Positions 7,894-17,100 of a DNA stretch of 64,000 nucleotides are shown in pieces. A program made the position numbers and the translations under genes. A model generated the notes under the pieces. It searched no databases and was not told where the DNA came from. It was given only the letters and a program-made list of their open reading frames with translations. The DNA comes from Candidatus Baltobacteraceae bacterium (GTDB taxonomy: Bacteria; Vulcanimicrobiota; Vulcanimicrobiia; Vulcanimicrobiales; Vulcanimicrobiaceae), in contig DASXEW010000003.1 in assembly GCA_036489885.1 (NCBI GenBank), positions 682,001 through 746,000 on the forward strand, in the 5' to 3' direction. The stretch's first letter is position 1, and each line of letters starts with the position of its first letter.

Positions 7894-9567
7894 TTGAATC
7901 TTCTAGCTGCCTTGCAAGAGAAGTTCGGCTTCAAGGCATTTCACCCAGGACAAGAAGAGGTCATCACCCGCATTATGGCGGGCCAAGACATCCTTGCGAT
8001 CCTCGCGACGGGCGCAGGAAAAAGCTTGTGCTATCAGCTTCCCGCGCTGTTGCTCGAAGGAACGACCGTCGTCGTCAGTCCGCTGATCGCGCTGATGAAA
8101 GATCAGCTCGACATGTTACGCGAGCGCGGCGTTACGGAAGTCGTGGCGCTCAACTCAACGTTGTCGGAAGACCAAGAAGCGGCCGCGGTCGCGCGCGTTG
8201 CGCGCGGTGAGATCAAGATCGTTTTCGTCACGCCGGAAAAACTCGAGGACCAAGTCTTCGTCGGCACGCTGAAATCGCTGATGGTACCGCTGTTCGTCGT
8301 CGATGAAGCCCATTGCATCAGCCAGTGGGGCCACGATTTTCGTCCCGCGTATCTCGGACTCGGTCACGTGATCGCGGAGCTGCACAATCCGACGGTTCTG
8401 GCACTGACGGCGACCGCAACGCCTGCGGTCCGCGACGACATTCTGGTGCAGCTCGGGATTCCCGGGACGAAAGCCATCGTCAAAGGATTCGACCGCCCGA
8501 ATTTGCGTTACGAAGTTTTTCGCGCCGAATCGGAGAGCACGAAGCTGCGGACGCTACGCGATCTCTTCAAAACCGGTTTGAGCGGAACCGGCATCATCTA
8601 CACCGCGACGATCAAAAACGCGCTCGACGTGCAAGCCTATCTGCACGAGCATCTCGATCTGCCGTGCGCCGTGTATCATTCGAAGCTGCAGAAGCAGGAT
8701 CGCGTCTCGGTTCACAATCTGTTTCAGGCTGAAGAGATTCGTGCCGTCGTCGCGACCAACGCATTTGGTCTGGGGATCGACAAGGCGAATATCCGTTTTG
8801 TCGTTCATTACGATCTGCCGGGTTCGGTCGAAGCCTATACGCAAGAAGCCGGCCGCGCGGGCCGGGATGGAAATCCGTCGCGCTGCATTTTGCTCTATCG
8901 CATGAGCGACACGCGCGTCCAAAACTATTTCTTGACCGGCAAGTATCCGGACATCGAAGAAGTTCAGAAGGTCTACGGCACGCTGGAGCTATTCGGCGAT
9001 CAGCCCGGCGGCGTATCGCTGACCGATTTGCGAAAGATCTCGCAGTTGCCGCTCACCAAGCTCAAAGTCGTCCTGGCGCTGCTCAAGAAGAGCGGTTACA
9101 TTCTGGCGAGCGAGCGCGGAAAATACGCGTTGCCGCCGGCTGAAAACGGCCGCCGCATCCTCGATCTTCACAACTACGAGACGAAAAAAACGTACGATCA
9201 GAGCAAGCTGGCGATGATGCTGCAGTACTCCGAATCGGGGTCCTGCCGCCGCAAGTTCATCCTCAACTACTTCGGCGAGGATTTCGAACCCGAGAATTGC
9301 GGCGCATGTGACAACTGCATCCGCGCGATGGCGCGGCGAACGGCTGCTCCGGTTAGCGCCGGGGCGACCTTTACGGTGACGCAGTCGAACGGAGCGAATG
9401 GTTTCCGCATCGGTGATGTGGTGTCACATACGAAGTTCGGGCAAGGCACGGTCGAGCGCGCCGAGAAAGACTTGGTAACGGTGCTCTTCCCGACCGTCGG
9501 CTACAAGACGCTGCTCGCATCCGCTGTGAAGCGCTCCGCGATGCCGGCCACCGAGAAGATTGCATGA
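7894..9567 (+). CDS. recQ: ATP-dependent DNA helicase RecQ with UvrD-like C-terminal domain
   Basis: This 3'-5' superfamily 2 helicase of recombination repair has 557 residues from TTG 7894 (GGAG about 11 bases upstream). Motifs seen: Walker A ATGAGKS (38-44), DEAH followed by CISQWGHDFRP (about 137), the motif VI segment GRAGRDG (about 321), and the zinc-binding Cys cluster CRRK...CGACDNC (about 450-472). A winged-helix region lies between. In place of the usual HRDC domain, residues about 510-552 read GDVVSHTKFGQGTVE...TVLFPTVGYKTLLA, which resembles the small beta domain at the C-terminus of UvrD/PcrA. It is transcribed away from dnaX. Confidence 0.93.
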   Translation: MNLLAALQEKFGFKAFHPGQEEVITRIMAGQDILAILATGAGKSLCYQLPALLLEGTTVVVSPLIALMKDQLDMLRERGVTEVVALNSTLSEDQEAAAVARVARGEIKIVFVTPEKLEDQVFVGTLKSLMVPLFVVDEAHCISQWGHDFRPAYLGLGHVIAELHNPTVLALTATATPAVRDDILVQLGIPGTKAIVKGFDRPNLRYEVFRAESESTKLRTLRDLFKTGLSGTGIIYTATIKNALDVQAYLHEHLDLPCAVYHSKLQKQDRVSVHNLFQAEEIRAVVATNAFGLGIDKANIRFVVHYDLPGSVEAYTQEAGRAGRDGNPSRCILLYRMSDTRVQNYFLTGKYPDIEEVQKVYGTLELFGDQPGGVSLTDLRKISQLPLTKLKVVLALLKKSGYILASERGKYALPPAENGRRILDLHNYETKKTYDQSKLAMMLQYSESGSCRRKFILNYFGEDFEPENCGACDNCIRAMARRTAAPVSAGATFTVTQSNGANGFRIGDVVSHTKFGQGTVERAEKDLVTVLFPTVGYKTLLASAVKRSAMPATEKIA

Positions 9568-9583
9568 TGCATAGGAAGGTTCG

Positions 9584-11275
9584 TTGCGCGTACTGTTCGC
9601 GTCGATCGCATTCGGCGTTTTCTCGTGGTTGTTTGTTGCGGGTCTCGTCCGTGCACAGCAGAACCCTCCCGTCCCCGCACCGAGCGGGCCGGTAAATCCT
9701 CCGGCGCCGTCGGCAACACCGACGCCGCCTCCCGGCGAAACGGCCCCGGCTACGCCCGCGCCTTTTGTCTCGCCGACCGAATCCCCGACGCCGACACCGA
9801 CTCCGACGCCTGTGCCGATCACGGCCGACCCCGCATTGCTTTCGCTTTCTCCGGGGAATACGACGACCGTTCACGCCAACGGCGTTTTCGGCACGCTGAC
9901 TGCGAAGATCGTCGATCCGTCGCTGGCAATCATCAGCACGGTCGATCAAGCGACGCGCACCGTCGCAATTGCGGGTGTAGCTCCCGGATTGACGACCGTA
10001 ACCCTGAGCGACGACCGTGGGGTAACCCACGACGTTCCGATTCGCATCGCGTATCTCGCCGGCTCAATTGCGTCCGAAGCGACCGTTCGCATTACCGGCA
10101 ATCCCGCAACGGCGCGCTTTGTCCGAAATATCGCGGCACAAGCGGCGAGCAGCGCCGCGATACTGCGTCCGGGCGCAACCGTCGCGGTCGATCCGAGCGC
10201 GGTGCAAGGCTCGCACGAATTACCGGTCAGCGACGTGATGAGCGTCGACGTTCCGCTCCAGCTCAACGGCACCGACTATTTCTCCGTCGCCGGGACGACG
10301 CACGTTCGCTTCGAGAACGTCGCGCTGCCGCACATCCGGCCCTCGCGCTTGATGGTCAGCGACTATCCCGAGCAACTGCACGAAAACGGCGTGCTGTTCA
10401 CGGCGACTGTCGACCGCAGCGCCCCGCAGCGTTTCCTGTACTACCATTACAATCCGGCCGATCAACCGGCGCGACGCATTTTGTTGCGCGCGCAGAATAC
10501 GTCGGCGCAGCCCGCAACGCTGCAGTTCATCACGGGCGAAGCCGGACCCGGCCCCAACGAAATGGAAGTCGGTCACGCGTCGACGGTTCGATTCATGGTT
10601 CGAGAAGCGCAGAACGAGGGCAACGTCGTCACCGTGCCGCCGAACAGCACCGTAACGCTCGTTAACCAATCGCTGCCACCACAGACCTCCGTGAGCAATC
10701 TCGTGCAGCTGCGCGAGCTGGACGGCGATCCCGTCGCGCTGACGCTCGTCGCGCAGAATGCAAGCGATCCGCTCGAGCGACCCGTCGACTCCGCGACGCT
10801 GCTCGAAAGCGAAGTCAAACACGCGCGCGGCGTCTATCGCGTCCCGGAATTCTATTTCGACTATATGTACACGATCGACGCGAACGGCGCCGATCTCGAA
10901 ATGCCGATCGGTCAGCTGCCGCTTCCGAATCTCCGTGAAGGTCAGGCCCTTGCCGGCGACTACGGCGTGATGCAATCGATCAATCTCACGATCGTCAATC
11001 CCACGGCCGGACAAGTTCCGATCGCGCTCTACGAAAATCCGCGCGGCGGACGCGCAACCGGAACCTACTTGATCGATCGAACGCTGGTGCAGTCCCATGC
11101 CGTCGCACCATTCACGAAATGGAAAATCCGTGAATATCGCGTGCCGCCCCACTCGACGTTCCGCGTGACGATCGTGACGATGCCCGAAGGCGGCTCGTCA
11201 TATCCGGTGCGCTTGATCGTCGCGCCGGATGACGGTAGCGCATCGCCGGGTTCGCCGACCTCGCCCGTTTACTAG
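9584..11275 (+). CDS. Secreted protein with Pro/Thr linker and Ig-like repeat, function unknown
   Basis: From TTG 9584, with GGAAGG just upstream, the 563-residue product has a clear signal peptide (hydrophobic about 4-20, VRAQ cleavage site). A linker of about 50 residues almost entirely Pro, Thr, Ala and Ser follows. Residues about 82-160 (LSLSPGNTTTVHANG...TVDQATRTVAIAGVAPGLTTVTL) resemble the BIG2-like or pilus-secretin N-terminal beta-sandwich domain. The remainder is beta-rich with no motif I know. It lies 16 bases after recQ, which may be chance. Likely a periplasmic or surface protein; no enzymatic residues are recognisable. Confidence 0.75.
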   Translation: MRVLFASIAFGVFSWLFVAGLVRAQQNPPVPAPSGPVNPPAPSATPTPPPGETAPATPAPFVSPTESPTPTPTPTPVPITADPALLSLSPGNTTTVHANGVFGTLTAKIVDPSLAIISTVDQATRTVAIAGVAPGLTTVTLSDDRGVTHDVPIRIAYLAGSIASEATVRITGNPATARFVRNIAAQAASSAAILRPGATVAVDPSAVQGSHELPVSDVMSVDVPLQLNGTDYFSVAGTTHVRFENVALPHIRPSRLMVSDYPEQLHENGVLFTATVDRSAPQRFLYYHYNPADQPARRILLRAQNTSAQPATLQFITGEAGPGPNEMEVGHASTVRFMVREAQNEGNVVTVPPNSTVTLVNQSLPPQTSVSNLVQLRELDGDPVALTLVAQNASDPLERPVDSATLLESEVKHARGVYRVPEFYFDYMYTIDANGADLEMPIGQLPLPNLREGQALAGDYGVMQSINLTIVNPTAGQVPIALYENPRGGRATGTYLIDRTLVQSHAVAPFTKWKIREYRVPPHSTFRVTIVTMPEGGSSYPVRLIVAPDDGSASPGSPTSPVY

Positions 11276-11279
11276 CGCG

Positions 11280-12272
11280 TTATTTGCGGTTGCGAAAACG
11301 CGCGACCATCTCGCGCGCGAAGGTCATCGCGGACTCTTTAGCTTCGTCGTAGAGATGCGCCGCATCGGACGCGCTCATCTGGCGTCCATGTTCGTAGAAG
11401 AACATCGTGCCTTCGCCGACGACGATCGTACCGGCGTATGCGATCGCGCCTTTGATCGCGATTCCCGCAACGGGAATGAATCCGGACAGCTCGCGCGAGA
11501 GCGCGCGCCAACCGAAGCCGCCCCCGATGACGGGAACGAGCTCCCACAAGCGTTGCAGATCGGGATCACGTCCGTAGCAGGCGCCGACTTGAAGCACGAG
11601 CGCCATTTGCATTCCGGTGATTGCGAACATGTCGCCGGCCGATGCGATCGGGCCGATCACGAGGCCGGCAAGCGGAACGTGATCGAGGACCGCGCTCGCA
11701 GCCGCAATCGTCAACGAACGCCGGGCACAATCGCGCGTTAGCTTCGCGGCGCAAAATTCACGCAAGATCGGCAAGCGGCGCGCAACCGCGACTTCGACGC
11801 CGGAGCACGCTTGGACTACGTGTGGGAAGAACGCGGTGCGCAGCTCGGCAGTCGAGAGTGCGTTCATCGTGTACTCGCCGATCTTTCCGCTTTCCGGCGC
11901 CGTCGTCGGATGCGCGGATTCAAGCTCGGGGTGCACCGTTAGCTTGAAGAGCGGAACGCGCAGCGCGAGCATCGGCGCGAAGTCGACGCCTTCGTGATCG
12001 CCGGGACGCCCAAGGAAGACGACCGCTTTGACATCCGAAGCCGAGACCGGCGGCTGCCCTGCGAACACGGTTTCGACCGTCGAGGCCGCATCGGCCGGAA
12101 CCATGTCGTCGTGTCCCGAGAGCAGCAGAGCGCGCAGCTCGCCGACGAGTGCGAGATCCCCGCACAAAAGGATACGGAACGGGCGCTTGGCCTCCGCACG
12201 AATCGACATGACGTCGACGCCGCCGCGAATGCGGCGTAGGAAGTCGGCACCCCCGAGCACGGTGGATTTCAT
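11280..12272 (-). CDS. DUF697-like membrane-associated protein
   Basis: The 330-residue product has an N-terminal half with a Rossmann-like start (FRILLCGDLALVGELR) and VVFLGRPGD, suggestive of a degenerate GTPase-type domain without a P-loop. The C-terminal half (from about 185) carries hydrophobic helices and the segment IPVAGIAIKGAIAYAGTIVVGEG, the pattern of DUF697/YcjF proteins. Related proteins are inner-membrane partners of small GTPases. It follows the M48 protease gene by 39 bases on the same strand. The start may instead be the later Met (MSIRAEAKRP). Function unknown. Confidence 0.65.
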   Translation of the reverse strand: MKSTVLGGADFLRRIRGGVDVMSIRAEAKRPFRILLCGDLALVGELRALLLSGHDDMVPADAASTVETVFAGQPPVSASDVKAVVFLGRPGDHEGVDFAPMLALRVPLFKLTVHPELESAHPTTAPESGKIGEYTMNALSTAELRTAFFPHVVQACSGVEVAVARRLPILREFCAAKLTRDCARRSLTIAAASAVLDHVPLAGLVIGPIASAGDMFAITGMQMALVLQVGACYGRDPDLQRLWELVPVIGGGFGWRALSRELSGFIPVAGIAIKGAIAYAGTIVVGEGTMFFYEHGRQMSASDAAHLYDEAKESAMTFAREMVARFRNRK

Positions 12273-12311
12273 GTGGCTAGTCTACCCGTGTGCCCTCGGC
12301 CGTGTTTCGGT

Positions 12312-14333
12312 CTATACAGGATGGGTCGCCGCTTCCGCGACCGGATCGTCCTTGTAGTCCATGTACGTCAGACCTAAGAAGATCTCGAGCGATTTCGCGC
12401 GCATGCCGCGGGCGTTGGCAACCTCGATGATCGAGCGGTTCTCCGCCTTTGCTTCCTTGACGATCGACTGCGGGGTCGCATCGGTAGCGGCGGCAACGAT
12501 CGTCGCAGCCGCGCATTCGCCGGGCGTCAGGTCGTTCTGCACCATCTCATCATACGTCAGCTCCATATTCGGGAATCGCTCTGCGAGCGCGCGGCGGAGT
12601 GTCTCGTACCGTTCGCTCGGGAACCCGAGGCCGAGCATGGTGATGCGTGTTTGGACTTGCTGGGCGCGCGCCATATCCATCAGCTGCTCGGACTGCGACG
12701 CCGCGACTGCCGCATTCGACATGGCCGTGACGGCCTCGGTCATCGATGGCGTCAACGCGTTGAAGTCCGTCTGTGAGATATCACCCAACGGGTCGACGTG
12801 CACGCGCGCGAGGAACTTGAAGAATTGATCGACCTTGCCGAGGCCAACGTCGAGTAGCGCGAGCGAGCCGCGCGCCGCATCGGCTGCGCGAATGGCGTCG
12901 CCGTTCTGCGTGCTCATATCGGTAAAGAGCCTGGGATACGTCGGGAACAGCGCCAGCGCTTCGGGCGACGGTCGATCGAGCTTTAAAGGCGCGCCGAGCT
13001 CATCGAAGATCGTCGCGTCATCCTTGACCATCCCGCCTTGTTTCTTTTTCTCGAGCGACCCGATGGCCGACATCGTCGTCGTGCTCTTGTCGATTGCCGT
13101 ATCGAGCGAACGCGCTAGGGCGTAGAAGTTCTTCATGACGACGTCGAGTCGAGAGTGAGATCTCGGCTGGTAGTACCCGAACCAGTACGGCAAACCGTAG
13201 GCGACGGCTTGGATGCGATCGTGAAGAGCTTTGACTTGCTTTTTCGCGCCCTCGCGCCGCGCTTCGAGCAACACGACGTTCCGTGCTTCGTCGGCTTGCG
13301 CCGCCGCGAACTGATCTTTGAGTGGCTGCAGGTTGGCTTTAAGCAGTTCGGTTTTCTTGACGCTCTCGCGCAGCGCCAACAAATGCGTGTTTGCGAGCTG
13401 GGTGGCTTGCTCGTTTCCGAGTGAAGCTACCTGTGCAAGCGTTTGTTCGCTCTTGGTGCTCTGGCCGAGCGCGAGTTGCATGTCGCCCATGCCGAGCTCG
13501 GCTTGCGCGTTATTCGGATCGCGTTTGAGGATCTGCGCGAACTCGATCGAGGCCATGCTGTAGCGGCCTTCGTTCTGATTGTGCAGCGCGGTGACGAGCA
13601 GTTGATCGTTCGAGCGCTTCTCGAAATTGACGTCCGAATTCGCCAGCAGCGCTTTCACGCGTTCCGGCGCGGCCGGATGGTCGGCGAAATAACGGTCGAT
13701 GACGCCGTTGCCTTCTTTGTGCGTCGCGTTCAGATGCTGCATGAACGTGACGGCCGCGTACGGATCGTAGCCGGCGCGCGTCATCAGCAGAACGCCGTAC
13801 GCGTCCGCTTCACTTTCGTCTTGACGCGACCACTTGGCGAGGAGTCCGGCTTCGGCCAGTTGTCCGAACTGATAGATCCACGGCGAGAACAGCGCGCCGA
13901 TTGAAAACAGGATGTTCGTGATCGTGGCCTTGTTTTGGAGCATGACGGCGTGCCGGCGCTCGTTGTGACCGGTTTCGTGTCCGATGACGGCGGCTAGCTC
14001 GTCGTCGGACTGCACGAAGTCGAGCGTCCCTTCATTGACGTAAATGAAGCCGCCGATGGTCGTAAACGCGTTGACGTCGCCCGCGTCGATGATTTTGATC
14101 GAATATGGGAGATCTTTGCGCGCGACTTGGGCCCAGAGCTTTTTCGCGACGTCCTCCACCCACGCGTTCTCGAGCGGGTCCTTGATGATCGTGTAGGCGT
14201 CTTGCACCTGACGATCGGTCTGCTGGCCGGCTTGAATTTCGCCGCCCGTCGAGGTTGCGAGCACCGGGTGTGCCGGGGTGTAGGCACACAGCAGCATCAG
14301 TATGAGTGCAATGGCTAGCGCGCGTCGTCTCAT
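12312..14333 (-). CDS. M48-family metalloprotease with TPR region
   Basis: The 673-residue exported protease has a signal peptide (RRRALAIALILMLLCAY) and the zinc site HETGH (HExxH, within VIGHETGHNERRH), with the third ligand Glu probably in DESEADAYG. This is the BepA/YfgC layout: periplasmic M48 protease followed by tetratricopeptide helices (about 255-330, for example MASIEFAQILKRDPNNAQAELGMG). BepA degrades or assembles outer-membrane proteins. The C-terminal 300 residues are longer than in BepA and helical, and the end (NARGMRAKSLEIFLGLTYMDY) resembles a small helical binding module. Its role in outer-membrane quality control is inferred by analogy. Confidence 0.86.
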   Translation of the reverse strand: MRRRALAIALILMLLCAYTPAHPVLATSTGGEIQAGQQTDRQVQDAYTIIKDPLENAWVEDVAKKLWAQVARKDLPYSIKIIDAGDVNAFTTIGGFIYVNEGTLDFVQSDDELAAVIGHETGHNERRHAVMLQNKATITNILFSIGALFSPWIYQFGQLAEAGLLAKWSRQDESEADAYGVLLMTRAGYDPYAAVTFMQHLNATHKEGNGVIDRYFADHPAAPERVKALLANSDVNFEKRSNDQLLVTALHNQNEGRYSMASIEFAQILKRDPNNAQAELGMGDMQLALGQSTKSEQTLAQVASLGNEQATQLANTHLLALRESVKKTELLKANLQPLKDQFAAAQADEARNVVLLEARREGAKKQVKALHDRIQAVAYGLPYWFGYYQPRSHSRLDVVMKNFYALARSLDTAIDKSTTTMSAIGSLEKKKQGGMVKDDATIFDELGAPLKLDRPSPEALALFPTYPRLFTDMSTQNGDAIRAADAARGSLALLDVGLGKVDQFFKFLARVHVDPLGDISQTDFNALTPSMTEAVTAMSNAAVAASQSEQLMDMARAQQVQTRITMLGLGFPSERYETLRRALAERFPNMELTYDEMVQNDLTPGECAAATIVAAATDATPQSIVKEAKAENRSIIEVANARGMRAKSLEIFLGLTYMDYKDDPVAEAATHPV

Positions 14334-14495
14334 GGCATTTTTCCCCGGGCGGATGGAAGCGCTGGCTTCGACGGGAGGCCCTCCAGGTTCTCCCGTGTGG
14401 AGCGCCCGTGGACGTTATGTGAGTAAGACGAGTTTCTTGTGCACCGGCTGTGAAGAGAGCAGGGCGACCGCGCGGCGCGTAGGCAATCGCGCCGG

Positions 14496-15287
14496 ATGAT
14501 TCGCGCCAAGGCGGGCGGGCTGGAGATCGTGTTCTCCGGCCGGCCGTTCGCTGATGGATACGACGAGCTGCGCGAGCGGCTCGCGTCGTCGCCTGATTTC
14601 TATCGCGGCGCGAGCGCGACGGTCGTGCTTGCCGAGGTCCCCTCCGGCGACCAATTGCACCTTATTGCCTCGACACTGGATGAGGCCGGAATCGAGTGGG
14701 ACGGCGCCTACGGTCTCGATAGCGGCAGCGGCGTCGCTCCGCTTCCGAGGCGCGAACCACGCCACGACGTCACGCTTTCCGACAACGCACGTTCCCTCGT
14801 CGCCGATTTCGAGGGTGCGCGTAAAGATTTGGCCGGTCGCCGTCAGCGCGGCGAACGCCGCGTCGCGCCGGCGCTCGTTGCGGTCCCGGCGCGCGTCGCT
14901 GCGGCGCCCGAGCCGGAACCAGCCTCCGCTGTCCTCTACCATCGCGGCACGCTGCGCGGCGGCCAGTCACTGGCGAACGTCGGGCACATCATCGTCGTCG
15001 GCGACGTGAATCCCGGCGCCGAGCTGGTTGCCGGCGGTGACATCGTAGTCTTCGGCGCGCTGCGCGGGGTCGCACATGCGGGAGCGCAAGGCGATCGCAG
15101 CGCGCGCGTCTACGCGCTCGTCCTCGAACCGACTCAGCTTCGGATAGCGACGACGATCGCGGCGGGGGCCGAGCGCACCGGCGCGCCGGTTCCCGAGGAG
15201 GCCTTCTTGGCCGAGGCCGGCGATCGCATCGCAATTGCGCCCGCCGGTCAACCCCCACACCTCAAATCGACAGCGGAGCAATCATGA
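14496..15287 (+). CDS. minC: Septum site-determining protein MinC
   Basis: MinC, with MinD, blocks FtsZ rings away from mid-cell. The 263-residue protein has the N-terminal FtsZ-binding domain (about 1-85) joined by a linker to the right-handed beta-helix dimer domain with the family signature DVNPGAELVAGGDIVVFGALRGVAHAG (about 168-194). The ATG of minD overlaps the stop by four bases (ATGA), so MinC and MinD are probably made in a fixed ratio. It begins the minC-minD-minD2-minE-rodA gene line and is divergent from the M48 protease gene, 162 bases away. Confidence 0.93.
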   Translation: MIRAKAGGLEIVFSGRPFADGYDELRERLASSPDFYRGASATVVLAEVPSGDQLHLIASTLDEAGIEWDGAYGLDSGSGVAPLPRREPRHDVTLSDNARSLVADFEGARKDLAGRRQRGERRVAPALVAVPARVAAAPEPEPASAVLYHRGTLRGGQSLANVGHIIVVGDVNPGAELVAGGDIVVFGALRGVAHAGAQGDRSARVYALVLEPTQLRIATTIAAGAERTGAPVPEEAFLAEAGDRIAIAPAGQPPHLKSTAEQS

Positions 15288-16078
15288 AAGCACGGCGGAT
15301 CGTCGTCACCAGCGGCAAAGGCGGCGTCGGCAAAACGACGACGACGGCAAATCTTGGCGCAGCGCTGGCCGTACGCGGCAAGCGCGTCATCTTGGTCGAC
15401 GCCGACATCGGCCTGCGGAATCTCGATCTCGTCCTAGGTGTCGAGAAGCGGATCGTCTTCGATCTGGTCGAGGTCGTCGAAGGCCGCTGTCAGGTGCGGC
15501 AAGCGCTGGTTCGCGACAAGCGTTTTGGTGAGTCGCTCGCGATTTTGCCTGCGGCGCAAACGCGCGAGAAGACGGCCGTCACGGAGCTCCAGTTTGCCGA
15601 CGTCGTCAACAATCTGGCCGAGATGTGCGATTACGTGCTTATCGATTCGCCCGCCGGAATCGAGCACGGATTCCGCAACGCGATCGCCGGCGCCGCCGAG
15701 GCGATCGTCGTGACGACGCCGGAAGTGAGCGCGATTCGCGACGCCGATCGTGTCATCGGAAAATTACAAGAGCGCGGATTGCCGATGCGGCTCATCGTGA
15801 ATCGCGTGCGTCCCGAAATGGTGCGTAACGGCGAAATGATGTCGGTCGACGACGTCTGCGACATTCTCTCCGCCGAATTGCTCGGGATCGTCCCCGACGA
15901 CCCGGAAGTGATCGACACGACGAATCGTGGCGTTCCGCTCGTGCTCGATCCAACGCAACGGCTCGGTGCGATCTATACGAAGATTGCACGCCGCCTCGAG
16001 GGCGAGATGATTCCGTTTACACAGCTTGGAACCGGCGGCTTCTTCGGTCGTCTCTTCGAAGCGCTGAGAGCAGGATAG
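15284..16078 (+). CDS. minD: Septum site-determining ATPase MinD (first copy)
   Basis: MinD is a membrane-cycling ATPase that recruits MinC and is released by MinE. The 264-residue protein has the deviant Walker A GKGGVGKTTT (about 11-20), the switch segments DADIGLRNLDLVLG and LIDSPAGIEHGF, and VTTPEVSAIRDADR. The C-terminus GGFFGRLFEALRAG is an amphipathic helix fit for membrane binding. It overlaps minC by four bases. A second minD-like gene follows after 128 bases, which is unusual. Confidence 0.94.
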   Translation: MKARRIVVTSGKGGVGKTTTTANLGAALAVRGKRVILVDADIGLRNLDLVLGVEKRIVFDLVEVVEGRCQVRQALVRDKRFGESLAILPAAQTREKTAVTELQFADVVNNLAEMCDYVLIDSPAGIEHGFRNAIAGAAEAIVVTTPEVSAIRDADRVIGKLQERGLPMRLIVNRVRPEMVRNGEMMSVDDVCDILSAELLGIVPDDPEVIDTTNRGVPLVLDPTQRLGAIYTKIARRLEGEMIPFTQLGTGGFFGRLFEALRAG

Positions 16079-16157
16079 GAATAATGATGATGGTGATGGA
16101 CCGAGCGCTGGACAATCGTGCAATTGCAACGGTGCTGTTGCGAGGTCGGACCGGGGG

Positions 16158-16177
16158 CCCCAAGCAGAGCTTTGGGG
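16158..16177 (+). other. Hairpin between the two minD genes
   Basis: CCCCAAGC (16158-16165) pairs with GCTTTGGGG (16169-16177) apart from one bulged T, with an AGA loop. No T-run follows, so it is not a typical terminator; it could be an RNA stability or attenuation element. Reading between minD and the second copy is otherwise featureless (16079-16206). Confidence 0.4.
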
Positions 16178-16206
16178 GCGCGCAGCCTGGGGCGGAGCGC
16201 CATTAA

Positions 16207-17100
16207 ATGGAAACCCAACGAGTTGTTTCAGCACCGTCTGAATCAGCGCCCCAAATAGAAATACACACTCCTGCCGCGCCCGTCGAGCCACAGAAAAGGC
16301 CGAAGACGCGCGGACGCTCGATTGTCGTAACGAGCGGTAAAGGTGGTGTCGGCAAAACGACGACAACTGCGAATCTCGGTGTAGCGCTCGCAGCGCGCGG
16401 TGCGCGCGTCGTGTTGATCGATGCCGACGTCGGATTGCGCAACCTCGATTTGGTCCTAGGCTTGGAAAGCCGCGTGCGCTATCATGTTCTCGACGTGTTG
16501 GAAGGCCGCGTTTCGCTTGCCGATGCGCTCGTACGCGACAAGCGCGTGCCGACGCTGCATCTGCTGGCGGCTGCGCAAAATCGTGAGAAAGACGAGGTCG
16601 CTACCGACGCGATGATTGGTCTCGTCGAACAATTGCGCGGTGACTTCGACTACGTCTTGATCGATTCGCCGGCCGGGATCGAGACCGGTTTCAAGAATGC
16701 TATTGCCGCTGCAGATGAAGCAATCGTCGTATGTACGCCCGAAGTCGCAGCCGTGCGCGACGTCGATCGCGTCGTCGGATTGCTCGGCAATCGCATCAAT
16801 GTGCAGCTGGTCGTGAATCGCATCCGTCCCGCACTCGTGCGTAAAGGCAAGATGCTCTCGGTAGACGACGTGAATTCAATCTTGCGCCTTCCGCTTCTGG
16901 GTGTACTCGGGGATGCACCCGACGTGATCGTCTCGACGAATCGCGGTGAACCCGTCGCGCTGGATGACGCATCCGAAACGGGTGCGGCCTACCGTGCGAT
17001 CGCGGCGCGCATCGCAGGTGAAGACGTGGCTGCACCGCAGGCCGGTGAGCCGGAAGGGTTCCTCGACAAATTGGGTTCGTTCTTCGGAGGTCGTCGCTAA
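16207..17100 (+). CDS. MinD paralogue with N-terminal extension
   Basis: The 297-residue second MinD has all ATPase motifs: GKGGVGKTTT (about 44-53), DADVGLRNLDLVLG and LIDSPAGIETGF. It differs from the first copy by a 36-residue Pro/Ala/Glu-rich N-terminal extension and by its C-terminal helix (EGFLDKLGSFFGGRR). Its stop overlaps the minE ATG by one base (TAATG), so it, rather than the first copy, is most tightly tied to MinE. The two copies are alike over most of their length, which suggests tandem duplication followed by divergence. Whether they form mixed polymers or act on different partners is unknown. Confidence 0.9.
   Translation: METQRVVSAPSESAPQIEIHTPAAPVEPQKRPKTRGRSIVVTSGKGGVGKTTTTANLGVALAARGARVVLIDADVGLRNLDLVLGLESRVRYHVLDVLEGRVSLADALVRDKRVPTLHLLAAAQNREKDEVATDAMIGLVEQLRGDFDYVLIDSPAGIETGFKNAIAAADEAIVVCTPEVAAVRDVDRVVGLLGNRINVQLVVNRIRPALVRKGKMLSVDDVNSILRLPLLGVLGDAPDVIVSTNRGEPVALDDASETGAAYRAIAARIAGEDVAAPQAGEPEGFLDKLGSFFGGRR

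Noticed and set aside
16079-16206. Small gene between the minD copies
   Set aside because: No frame with a plausible start and composition; only a bulged hairpin is visible.
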